This document shows, one piece after another, positions 23,052 to 29,729 of a stretch of DNA of 64,000 nt. Both the position numbers and the translations under genes were made by a program. This DNA is from DATAUK01 sp036268295 (GTDB lineage: Bacteria > Actinomycetota > Actinomycetes > JAFAQI01). The DNA is taken from the NCBI GenBank assembly GCA_036268295.1, contig DATAUK010000057.1:1-64000 (forward strand), given 5' to 3'. The notes beneath the pieces were generated by a model, which saw only the letters and a list, made by a program, of their open reading frames with translations, ran no database searches and was not told where the DNA came from. Positions within the stretch are counted from its first letter, which is position 1; every line of letters starts with the position of its first letter.

Positions 23052-23772
23052 TGGTTCGACCGGATCGGGCGAGCGGTTTGTCGGCGTACACCACCAGCGA
23101 CTTACCCATCAGCGGGTTGAGCCAACGCTCCGCGGTGCGGGTCAGTTTCGGGGCTTTCATGATGTCCCAGACCAGCATCCGGTTCCAGGTGCGTGAGGGC
23201 AGGCTCTCGCGGCCCAGCGCGCAGTTGAGCCACCAGTACGGCGAGTGCAGCGCGTGCGCGTGATGCCCCCCGCGCGGCTCGAGCCCGGTGGCCGCCAGCC
23301 GCGACGTGACCTGGTCGCCGCGGTAGATCCGGATGTGACCGCCCGGGATGTCGTGGTAGTCGCGCGAGAGCGCCCAGCAGATCTGCTCCGGCCACCAGCG
23401 TGGGACCGTCACCGCGACCCGGCCACCCGGACGCACCACCCGGGCGATCTCGGCCAGCGCTCGCTCGTCGTCGGGAATGTGCTCGAGCACCTCAGCGGCG
23501 ATCACCGCGTCGAACGAGGCGTCCGGGAACGGAAGCGACAGCACGTCACCCTGCACCACGGTCGCAGTCGCGCCGGCCGCTGGCTCGCCGGCCGCGTCCA
23601 TCGCCCGGAACATCTTCTCGACCCCGGCCAGCTCGTCACCGTCGTGGTCGAAGGCGACCACGTGAGCGCCACGGCGGTAGAGCTCGAAAGCGTGCCTGCC
23701 ACCGCCACAGCCGAGATCGAGCACCCGGTCGCCGGGTGCGACCTGGAACTGCGAGAAGTCAACCGTCAGCAT
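23038..23772 (-). CDS. class I SAM-dependent methyltransferase
   Basis: A 244-residue methyltransferase with textbook motifs: GDRVLDLGCGGGRHAFEL (motif I), VAFDHDGDEL (motif II), GDVLSLPFPDASFDAVIAAE (motif III/IV) and ARVVRPGGRVAVTVP (motif V). It is likely cytosolic. The C-terminus is tryptophan-rich (HSPYWWLNCALG), perhaps for a hydrophobic or sugar-lipid acceptor. ATG 23772 has GAGGGGG eight bases upstream. It starts nine bases after the glycosyltransferase stop and overlaps the toroid gene by 14 bases, so the three form one tight operon. Confidence 0.85.
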   Translation of the reverse strand: MLTVDFSQFQVAPGDRVLDLGCGGGRHAFELYRRGAHVVAFDHDGDELAGVEKMFRAMDAAGEPAAGATATVVQGDVLSLPFPDASFDAVIAAEVLEHIPDDERALAEIARVVRPGGRVAVTVPRWWPEQICWALSRDYHDIPGGHIRIYRGDQVTSRLAATGLEPRGGHHAHALHSPYWWLNCALGRESLPSRTWNRMLVWDIMKAPKLTRTAERWLNPLMGKSLVVYADKPLARSGRTSAAA

Positions 23773-23781
23773 GCCGCCCCC

Positions 23782-25068
23782 TCACGCCGAGCGCTGCGCC
23801 GAATCAGCAGCGCGGTTCGCGTTCTGCTCGATCGCATCGCGGTAGACCTCGACCATCGCCTCCGCGACCCGGCGCCAGGTGTAGGACGACTCGACCCGCG
23901 CCCGGCCGGCCAGACCGATCGCGTTGCGCCGCTTGTCATCGTCGAACAGCGCACCGAGCGCGTCGGCCAGCTCGGCGGGATCGCCCGGCTCGACGAGGAC
24001 CGCGTCATCCCCGACGACCTCGGGCAGCGCGCCGGCACGGGAGGCGATCAGCGGGGTTGCGCACGCCATCGCCTCGACCGCCGGGATCGAGAACCCTTCG
24101 TAGAGCGAGGGCACAACTGCGATCTCGGCCGAGGCCAGTAGCTCGGCAATGCCGTCGTCGGTGAGGCCCGAGACGAACCGCACCACGTCACCGAGGTCGA
24201 GGTCGACCACGGCCCGTGACACCGGGCCGTCGGGGTTCGGCTTGCCGACGACAACCAGCTCGACCTCACGCCCGGTACGCAGCTTCGCGACCGCCTCGAG
24301 CAGCACCTTGACGCCCTTGATCGGGCTGTCCGAGCTCGAGACCGCGACGATACGGCCCGGCACGCGTGGCGTGGTCGGCGGCCGGAACGTCAGCGTGTCG
24401 ACCCCAATCGGCACCACCCGCAGCACTTCCGGCGCGACCTTGAAGTCGCGGCCGATGTCGGCGGCGGAGTTGGTCGAGACGGTCACCACCGACGACATCC
24501 GTCGCGCGACCCGGCCCTGCATCCGGGTGAAGGTGTACCACCGGCGCTTGCCCAGGCGCTGCCGCAGGTTCGGTGCGTTCTCGATCTCGACCATCCGGTC
24601 GACGCTCACCGGATGGTGCACCGTGGTGATCAGCGGCAGGCCGGCCTTGGCCAGCGAGAGCATGCCGTACCCAAGAGTCTGGTTGTCGTGGACGACGTCG
24701 AAGTCCGCGCGTCGGCGCTTGAGCAACCGCGCAGCCCGCAACGAGAACGTCAGCGGCTCCGGGAACCCGCCGGTGCCCATGATCGCGAACTCGAGCGCGT
24801 CGATCCAGCTGCGGAACTCCCGCCAGTTCGGCACTCGGAACGGGTCCGGCTCGCGGTAGAGGTCAAGGCTCGGCAGCTCCAGCAGCTCGGGGCCTGGATC
24901 GAGGTTCGGGTAGGGCTGGCCGCTGATCACCTCGACGTGATGGCCGAGCTCGGCAAGCTCACGGGACAGATGCCGGACGTAGACGCCCTGGCCGCCGCAG
25001 TGGGGCTTGCTGCGATAGGACAGCAGCGCAATCCGCAGCGGAGCATCGTTCGGGGAATGATCGACCAC
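23782..25068 (-). CDS. GT4-family glycosyltransferase
   Basis: A GT-B-fold retaining glycosyltransferase of family 4. The donor-site motif EGFSIPAVEAMA has the EX7E pair, and the N-terminal domain carries the G-rich KPHCGGQGVYVRHLSREL loop. ALPEVVGDDAVLVEPGDPAE is also typical. It probably transfers a sugar from a nucleotide donor to a lipid or oligosaccharide on the cytosolic face. I chose GTG 25068 (VVDHSPNDAPLRIALLSYRS) because GAGGTG lies 10 bases upstream; GTG 25089 would add seven residues. It is first in the operon with a methyltransferase and a toroid protein. The acceptor is unknown. Confidence 0.87.
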   Translation of the reverse strand: MVDHSPNDAPLRIALLSYRSKPHCGGQGVYVRHLSRELAELGHHVEVISGQPYPNLDPGPELLELPSLDLYREPDPFRVPNWREFRSWIDALEFAIMGTGGFPEPLTFSLRAARLLKRRRADFDVVHDNQTLGYGMLSLAKAGLPLITTVHHPVSVDRMVEIENAPNLRQRLGKRRWYTFTRMQGRVARRMSSVVTVSTNSAADIGRDFKVAPEVLRVVPIGVDTLTFRPPTTPRVPGRIVAVSSSDSPIKGVKVLLEAVAKLRTGREVELVVVGKPNPDGPVSRAVVDLDLGDVVRFVSGLTDDGIAELLASAEIAVVPSLYEGFSIPAVEAMACATPLIASRAGALPEVVGDDAVLVEPGDPAELADALGALFDDDKRRNAIGLAGRARVESSYTWRRVAEAMVEVYRDAIEQNANRAADSAQRSA

Positions 25069-25168
25069 GCCGCTGCCGCACCTCACCACGCTGGCGCGTC
25101 AGGAGTGCGCGCTCGGTCACTTGATGTTAACGATCCACATTAGAACGATATTCGGTGCCCCGCCAATC

Positions 25169-25253
25169 CGTACGCATGTGCCATCGGTGGGGCTATCGCA
25201 CCACGCATGTGCCATCGGTGGGGCCCTGGGCCCATGCATGGCACATGCGTCGT
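25169..25253. repeat. 31-bp-pitch hairpin repeat array (locus 2): two direct units and one inverted
   Basis: Two direct units (25169-25199 and 25200-25230) both contain ACGCATGTGCCATCGG plus TGGGG, and an inverted unit has core ATGGCACATG at 25238-25247. Core-to-core distance of the direct pair is exactly 31 bases. Each unit folds as CCCAC..ATG-TGC-CAT..GTGGG. The locus lies between divergent promoters. Confidence 0.85.
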
Positions 25254-25308
25254 TTGCCTGCCGTTTGCCGTAGCGTCGCCGCCAGATATGGCGGACAAAC
25301 CCGCTGCG

Positions 25309-25401
25309 CACAGCTGTGAGCGTGCGAGTACGCAGGTCAGACAGCGTGTCGCGGTAATGATCAACAGAGATTTCCACAGCTGTGCACATGGTCGTGCACA
25401 G
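25309..25401. promoter_or_regulatory. paired CACAGCTGTG palindromes and adjoining hairpin
   Basis: The perfect 10-bp palindrome CACAGCTGTG occurs at 25309-25318 and 25375-25384, 66 bases apart. The second runs into an 8-bp inverted repeat CTGTGCAC/GTGCACAG (25380-25401). They lie about 170-260 bases before dnaB. They could be operator sites for a dimeric regulator. TTTCCACAG at the second site also resembles a weak DnaA box. Inference only. Confidence 0.4.
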
Positions 25402-25573
25402 CCACGCAGCGGGCGATGCACACCGTGTTCACATCGCCGTCCACACGGCGGTCAAAATGACCTCGCCGTACGCGTATCGCAGCGCGGGATCGCGGCCTAG
25501 CGTCACCGAAAGTGTCGTAGCCGGCAGGTTCGCTGTCAGCTGATGAGGTGGCGGATCGGGAGGTAGTCCAGCG

Positions 25574-26953
25574 GTGAGTGTGGCCGATGTGGTGTCGATG
25601 CCCGGCGGCAGCGGCCGGGTGGACATCGACCGGACCCCGCCGCAGGACATTCTCGCCGAGCAGTGCGTGCTCGGCGGCATGCTGTTGTCCAAGGACGCCA
25701 TCGCTGACGTCGTCGAGGTGCTTCGCCCGAACGACTTCTACAAGCCGGTCCACCAGACCGTCTACGACGCGATCATCGATCTGTACGGCAAGGGCGAGCC
25801 CGCCGATCCGGTGACGGTCGCCGCCGACCTGACCCGCGACGGCCAGCTCGAGCGGATCGGCGGCGGGCCCTACCTGCACACGCTGGTCGCCTCGGTGCCG
25901 ACCGCTGCCAACGCCGGCTATTACGCCGAGATCGTGCGGGAGCGCGCGATCCTGCGGCGGCTTGTCGAGGCCGGCACCAAGGTCGTGCAGCTCGGCTACG
26001 GCGCGGCCGGTGGGATGGGCGGCGACGTCGACGACGTGGTCGACCGGGCCCAGGCGGCGGTCTATGAGGTGGTCGAGCGACGTACCAGCGAGGACTACGT
26101 CGGTCTCGAAGCCGCGATGTGGCAGACCTACAACGAGATCGAGGCAATCGGAAACCGCGGCGGTGAGTTGTTCGGGGTGCCGACCGGGTTCCGCGATCTG
26201 GACGAGCTGACGAACGGGCTCCATGAGGGCCAGCTGGTCGTGGTAGCCGGCCGGCCGGGCCTCGGAAAATCGACGCTAGGTATGGATTTTTTGCGGTCGG
26301 CGTCGATCACGCACAACCAGGCCGGCGTGCTGTTCTCCCTGGAGATGGGCAAGAGCGAGATCACGATGCGGCTGCTCTCCGCGGAGGCCCGGATTCCGCT
26401 GACCCGGATCCGCACCGGCACGCTGACCGACGATGACTGGACCAAGCTGGCCCGCCGGATGGGCGAGGTCGCGCAGGCGCCGATGTTCATCGATGACTCG
26501 CCGAACCTCACGATGATGGAGATCCGCGCCAAGGCGCGGCGGCTCAAGCAGCGTCACGACCTCCGGCTGATCGTCGTGGACTACCTCCAACTGATGACCA
26601 GCCCGAAGCGGGTCGAGAGTCGCCAGCAGGAGGTCGCGGAGATGAGCCGGTCGCTCAAACTGCTGGCCAAGGAGCTCGCCGTGCCCGTGGTAGCGATCAG
26701 CCAGCTCAACCGTGGCGCCGAGCAGCGGTCAGACAAGAAGCCTCAGCTCTCCGACCTTCGGGAGTCCGGCGCGATCGAGCAGGACGCCGACATGGTGATC
26801 CTGCTGCACCGCGAGGATGCCTACGAGCGGGAGTCGCCGCGGGCAGGCGAGGCCGACCTGATCGTGGCAAAGCACCGAAACGGCCCCACCAAGGAGGTCG
26901 TGGTGTCTTCGCAGCTGCATTACTCCCGCTTCGTAGACATGCCCCGCTCCTAG
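25574..26953 (+). CDS. dnaB: replicative DNA helicase DnaB
   Basis: A 459-residue hexameric helicase that unwinds DNA at the fork. The N-terminal domain starts RTPPQDILAEQCVLGGMLLS. The RecA-like motor has Walker A GRPGLGKS at 226-233, Walker B LIVVDYLQLM, and LNRGAEQRSDKKPQLSDLRE with the arginine-finger region. There is no intein, unlike some mycobacterial dnaB. GTG 25574 has GGAGGTAG upstream. It is convergent with rplI, and a three-unit repeat array starts on its stop codon. Gene order dnaB next to rplI-rpsR-ssb-rpsF is conserved in Actinobacteria. Confidence 0.97.
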   Translation: MSVADVVSMPGGSGRVDIDRTPPQDILAEQCVLGGMLLSKDAIADVVEVLRPNDFYKPVHQTVYDAIIDLYGKGEPADPVTVAADLTRDGQLERIGGGPYLHTLVASVPTAANAGYYAEIVRERAILRRLVEAGTKVVQLGYGAAGGMGGDVDDVVDRAQAAVYEVVERRTSEDYVGLEAAMWQTYNEIEAIGNRGGELFGVPTGFRDLDELTNGLHEGQLVVVAGRPGLGKSTLGMDFLRSASITHNQAGVLFSLEMGKSEITMRLLSAEARIPLTRIRTGTLTDDDWTKLARRMGEVAQAPMFIDDSPNLTMMEIRAKARRLKQRHDLRLIVVDYLQLMTSPKRVESRQQEVAEMSRSLKLLAKELAVPVVAISQLNRGAEQRSDKKPQLSDLRESGAIEQDADMVILLHREDAYERESPRAGEADLIVAKHRNGPTKEVVVSSQLHYSRFVDMPRS

Positions 26954-27044
26954 CCGAACCCTGCGCATGGCACATGCGTGGGCCTAGGCCACCACCTACG
27001 GCACATCGGTGGGGCGATAGGCCCACCGATGGCACATGCGCGGG
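26952..27044. repeat. 31-bp-pitch hairpin repeat array (locus 3): three units
   Basis: Cores at 26967-26976 (ATGGCACATG), 26998-27007 (ACGGCACATC) and 27029-27038 (ATGGCACATG) are exactly 31 bases apart. Three 31-base units therefore span from within the dnaB stop codon to two bases before the rplI stop and fill the convergent gap completely. The array probably serves as a bidirectional terminator here. The middle unit is diverged. Confidence 0.85.
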
Positions 27045-27045
27045 G

Positions 27046-27495
27046 TTAGGCGGGGACGACCTCGACCGTGACGGTCGCGCTGACCTCGGGGTGCAGCCGC
27101 ACCGCGACCGGGTGTGAGCCGACGGTCTTGATGTGCGCGCTCGGCAACTCGAGGCGACGACGATCTAGCTTCGGACCGCCGGCGGCGGCGACCGCGTCGA
27201 CGACGTCCGCAGTCGTGACCGACCCGAACAGCCGGCCACCGGAGCCGGCCCGCGACGACAGCGTCACCGAAAGCGCCGCTAGCTGGCCGGCCATCTCCCG
27301 GGCCTCGCTGAGCGAGCGGACGTCGTGGGCATCCCGGCCACGGCGAAGGGCCGCGACCTGGCTCTCGGCGCCCTTGGTCCACAGCATCGCCAAGCCGCGC
27401 GGCACGAGGAAGTTACGCCCGTAGCCGTCCTTGACCTCGACCACGTCACCCGGCTCACCGAGCCCGCTGACCACCTGGGTAAGGATGAGTTTCAT
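27046..27495 (-). CDS. rplI: 50S ribosomal protein L9
   Basis: A 149-residue L9 that bridges 23S rRNA domain V and the stalk region. The N-terminal domain MKLILTQVVSGLGEPGDVVE and VKDGYGRNFLVPRGLA are diagnostic; the C-terminal domain is the variable second RNA-binding lobe. I placed the start at ATG 27495 because MKLILTQ is the universal beginning, and the long upstream open frame is only a read-through of the rpsR/ssb region. It follows rpsR by 11 bases and is last in the rpsF-ssb-rpsR-rplI operon. Confidence 0.97.
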   Translation of the reverse strand: MKLILTQVVSGLGEPGDVVEVKDGYGRNFLVPRGLAMLWTKGAESQVAALRRGRDAHDVRSLSEAREMAGQLAALSVTLSSRAGSGGRLFGSVTTADVVDAVAAAGGPKLDRRRLELPSAHIKTVGSHPVAVRLHPEVSATVTVEVVPA

Positions 27496-27506
27496 CGTCA
27501 GACCTC

Positions 27507-27749
27507 TCAGCGCGCCGTGCTGGTGTACGGCAGCAGCGCCACCTCGCGGCTGTTCTTGACCGCGATCGCGATATCGCGCTGATGCTGCGAGCAGTTGCCG
27601 GTCACCCGGCGCGCGCGGATCTTGCCGCGGTCGGAGATGAACTTGCGCAGCAGGTTGGTGTCTTTGTAATCGATGTATGCGGTCTTGTCCTTGCAGAACT
27701 GACAGACTTTCTTTTTCAGCTTGCGAACTACTGGCTTGCTGTTGCCCAT
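27507..27749 (-). CDS. rpsR: 30S ribosomal protein S18
   Basis: An 80-residue S18 that binds the 16S platform as a heterodimer with S6, which is encoded upstream in the same operon. YIDYKDTNLLRKFISDRGKI and CSQHQRDIAIAVKNSREVALLP are family signatures. VCQFCKD together with Cys and His later in the chain gives a possible zinc-binding set, so this may be the zinc-type paralogue, with a zinc-free copy possible elsewhere in the genome. The start is ATG 27749. A G/C-rich hairpin lies between it and ssb. Confidence 0.97.
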   Translation of the reverse strand: MGNSKPVVRKLKKKVCQFCKDKTAYIDYKDTNLLRKFISDRGKIRARRVTGNCSQHQRDIAIAVKNSREVALLPYTSTAR

Positions 27750-27772
27750 CGTGGTGCTCCAGTCGGTGCGAG

Positions 27773-27792
27773 CCCCTCAAACGTTGGAGGGG
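27773..27792 (-). other. hairpin between ssb and rpsR
   Basis: CCCCTC (27773-27778) pairs with GAGGGG (27787-27792) around an 8-base loop in the 71-base ssb-rpsR gap. It could modulate mRNA stability or attenuate transcription within the operon. There is no T-tract, so it is unlikely to be a full terminator. Confidence 0.4.
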
Positions 27793-27820
27793 ATGGTCGA
27801 GACGAACAGGGGAATGTGAC

Positions 27821-28327
27821 CTAGAAAGGTGGCTCGTCGGAGGTGCCGCTTCCGGCGGATGCGGCCGGCGTCGACCACGGGTCATCTGCAGCAGGGGCTG
27901 ACCCGCCGCCGCCACCACCACCGCCGCCGTACGACGATCCACCGCCACCAGCACCGCCCCGTGCGGCCTTGGTGACCTTGGCGGTCGCCCAGCGCAATGA
28001 CGGGCCGACCTCGTCAACCTCGAGCTCGACGACGGTGCGCTTCTCGCCCTCTTTGGTTTCATACGAGCGCTGCCGGAGCCGGCCGGTCACCAGCACGCGA
28101 GAGCCCCGCTGCAGCGACTCTGCGACGTTCTCGGCAGCCTGCCGCCAGATCGAGCAGCGCAGGAACAGCGAGTCGCCGTCCTTCCACTCGTTCGTGGCCT
28201 TGTCCAGCATCCGCGGAGTGGAGGCAACGGTGAAGTTGGTCACCGCCGCGCCACTCGGTGTGAACCGCAGCTCGGGGTCGTCGGTCAGGTTGCCGACGAC
28301 GGTGATCGTGACATCGCCTTGTGCCAT
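27821..28327 (-). CDS. ssb: single-stranded DNA-binding protein
   Basis: A 168-residue SSB that coats ssDNA during replication and repair. The OB fold covers about 1-110 (DVTITVVGNLTDDPELRFTP; SLFLRCSIWRQAAENVAESL; GSRVLVTGRLRQRSYETKEG). It is followed by a flexible linker with a run of nine glycines and the conserved acidic tip ending SDEPPF, which recruits partner proteins. The length is typical for actinobacterial SsbA. It starts nine bases after rpsF and is co-transcribed with rpsF and rpsR. Confidence 0.97.
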   Translation of the reverse strand: MAQGDVTITVVGNLTDDPELRFTPSGAAVTNFTVASTPRMLDKATNEWKDGDSLFLRCSIWRQAAENVAESLQRGSRVLVTGRLRQRSYETKEGEKRTVVELEVDEVGPSLRWATAKVTKAARGGAGGGGSSYGGGGGGGGGSAPAADDPWSTPAASAGSGTSDEPPF

Positions 28328-28336
28328 GGCCCGGCC

Positions 28337-28627
28337 CTACTTGGTGTCCGGCCGCAGCACCTTGGTGCGCAACACGGCCTCGTTGAGGTTGAGCTGGCGA
28401 TCCAGCTCCTTGACGGTCGCCGGCTCGGCAGTGACGTCGAGGATGGCGTAGATGCCCTCTACCTTCTTGGCGATCTCGTAGGCCAGCCGGCGGCGGCCCC
28501 AGACGTCGACCTTCTCCACGGTGCCACCGCCTTGACGGATGACGCCAAGGAACTGGTCGAGTGACGGAGCGACGGTACGTTCCTCGAGATCAGGATCGAG
28601 GATGACCATCAATTCGTAATGACGCAT
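28337..28627 (-). CDS. rpsF: 30S ribosomal protein S6
   Basis: A 96-residue S6 that pairs with S18 on the 30S platform. MRHYELMVILDPDLEERTV and VWGRRRLAYEIAKKVEGIY are diagnostic. I chose ATG 28627 because S6 proteins begin M-R-x-Y-E; a longer frame to 28660 has no support. AGGGGG lies about 14 bases upstream, rather far. It is the first gene of the rpsF-ssb-rpsR-rplI operon. A structured leader with a CCG-containing loop lies just upstream (see 28655-28681). Confidence 0.96.
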   Translation of the reverse strand: MRHYELMVILDPDLEERTVAPSLDQFLGVIRQGGGTVEKVDVWGRRRLAYEIAKKVEGIYAILDVTAEPATVKELDRQLNLNEAVLRTKVLRPDTK

Positions 28628-28654
28628 GCGTGCAACCCACCCCCTTTGGACTCG

Positions 28655-28681
28655 GTGCACGTCACCGCGGTGGTGACGAGG
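28655..28681 (-). promoter_or_regulatory. candidate S6:S18-binding leader of rpsF
   Basis: In the rpsF transcript, GUCACC (28677-28672) and GGUGAC (28666-28661) form a stem closing the loop ACCGC, which includes CCG. Flanking CUCG and CGAG can pair outside with an asymmetric bulge. Known S6:S18 autoregulatory leaders show a CCG presented by a helix upstream of rpsF. Position and loop fit, but the fold was done by eye. Confidence 0.4.
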
Positions 28682-28693
28682 CGGTCACGGCCG

Positions 28694-28719
28694 CCCTAGC
28701 CGAAGCGTTTCGCCTAGGG
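28694..28719. terminator. hairpin upstream of rpsF leader
   Basis: CCCTAG / CTAGGG arms, then a C/C mismatch, then CGAA / TTCG around a GCGT loop. It sits between the stop of the secreted-protein gene (28783) and rpsF on the same strand. It is likely the terminator of the ponA-GT87 operon, although a weak one without a T-run. Confidence 0.45.
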
Positions 28720-28782
28720 AGACGTGACAGGAGGCTGCTCTGCGTCGAGCGCCGCCCAGGTTAGCAGTGGTCGGGGCTCAGC

Positions 28783-29703
28783 CTAGAGCCGGTGACCGAC
28801 GCGCGGCAGGTCATCCACAGCCTCGTGCGAGGCGAGCAACACGCGGCCCCAGCCGGTGATGAGCCCGAGCACGAGCAGGATCGCGATCGCCGCCGGCAGT
28901 CCACGGCCGTCGCCCCGCAGCGGCTCGATCGGACCGCCGACCACCATCGCCGCCTCACTGGCCGTTGAGGTCGGAGCCGGGGTGGCGCCGGCAAGCCCGG
29001 GCGCGACCAACGGGTTCGTGCCGAGCGACACGGCGCTGAGCTGGGACGGAAGCGGCGGCAGCGGCGGCAGCGAGGCCCCGGTCAGCAGCAGGCCGGTGTG
29101 CCTCTCGTGCTTCGCGTGCTTGGCGTGCGTCGATGCGGTAGAGGTCGGTGCCGATGAGGCGCCGGCGCTCGGCGTCGAGGAGTGCCCACCGGACGGCTTC
29201 GGTGAACCACCCTTGGGCGAGTGGCTGGGGTTCGGGCTGTGGGTCGGGGCCGCTGGGGATGAGGGGATCGGCAGCGCCGGCAAGATTGTGACGAGACCGG
29301 TGCCAGGAACCGGAACGCCCGACACCGTTGCGCTGACGTGGTCCACACCGGCAGACTTCGCGTCGAGCTGCGCGGCCCCCGGCGTGGTCGAGTCGGGCGT
29401 CAGGTCGACCTTCCCGAACGAGTCCGACCCGCCGGCGGAGACAGTCACGGTCTGTGAGGTCGAGTTGTGGAACGAGACGCAGTCACCGACATGCACGCTC
29501 AGGACGGCGGGCGAGACGATCAGCGCGAGATTGAGCAGGCCCTTCCCGGTTGAGGAAATGCTCATCGTGGAAGTGGACGCGCACGACGACGATGCGCTCG
29601 CGACGGGAGCGAACACCGCGCCGCTAAAACCCACGAGCAACCCTGCGGCCGCGATCAGTCCTGTCCTGCGCACGACACCATGGTGCCCGATTTTCGCCGT
29701 CAT
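28783..29703 (-). CDS. secreted, membrane-anchored protein with Ser/Pro-rich linker
   Basis: A 306-residue exported protein. The signal peptide is TGLIAAAGLLVGFSGAVFAP with cleavage near ASA-S. A beta-rich domain follows (SVHVGDCVSFHNSTSQTVTV), reminiscent of cupredoxin-like or immunoglobulin-like folds, with Cys/His residues that could bind metal. A long Ser/Pro/Thr/His linker leads to a C-terminal transmembrane helix (LPAAIAILLVLGLITGWG) and a short tail. It may be wall- or membrane-tethered. It follows the GT87 gene by 26 bases in the ponA operon, which suggests an envelope role. I do not recognise the family with certainty. Confidence 0.7.
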   Translation of the reverse strand: MTAKIGHHGVVRRTGLIAAAGLLVGFSGAVFAPVASASSSCASTSTMSISSTGKGLLNLALIVSPAVLSVHVGDCVSFHNSTSQTVTVSAGGSDSFGKVDLTPDSTTPGAAQLDAKSAGVDHVSATVSGVPVPGTGLVTILPALPIPSSPAAPTHSPNPSHSPKGGSPKPSGGHSSTPSAGASSAPTSTASTHAKHAKHERHTGLLLTGASLPPLPPLPSQLSAVSLGTNPLVAPGLAGATPAPTSTASEAAMVVGGPIEPLRGDGRGLPAAIAILLVLGLITGWGRVLLASHEAVDDLPRVGHRL

Positions 29704-29729
29704 GCACCTGTTAACGACGCACCATCTGA

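Larger units (their letters stand above)
25069..25573. other. long divergent intergenic region upstream of dnaB
   Basis: A 505-base gap without a credible gene; short frames in it run through repeats. It holds an AT-rich dip (about 25120-25155), hairpin repeats (25169-25253), two copies of the palindrome CACAGCTGTG (25309-25318 and 25375-25384), and a hairpin CTGTGCAC-atggtc-GTGCACAG (25380-25401). Promoters for the glycosyltransferase operon and dnaB must lie here, but no strong -35/-10 pair stands out. Confidence 0.6.

Noticed and set aside
25117..25500. Small proteins in the dnaB upstream gap
   Set aside because: Frames run through the hairpin repeats, whose 31-base period is not a multiple of three, and have no ribosome-binding sites.
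27046..28062. L9 fused to upstream sequence (338 residues)
   Set aside because: Upstream part is antisense-like sequence over rpsR and ssb; L9 proteins begin MKLILTQ at 27495.
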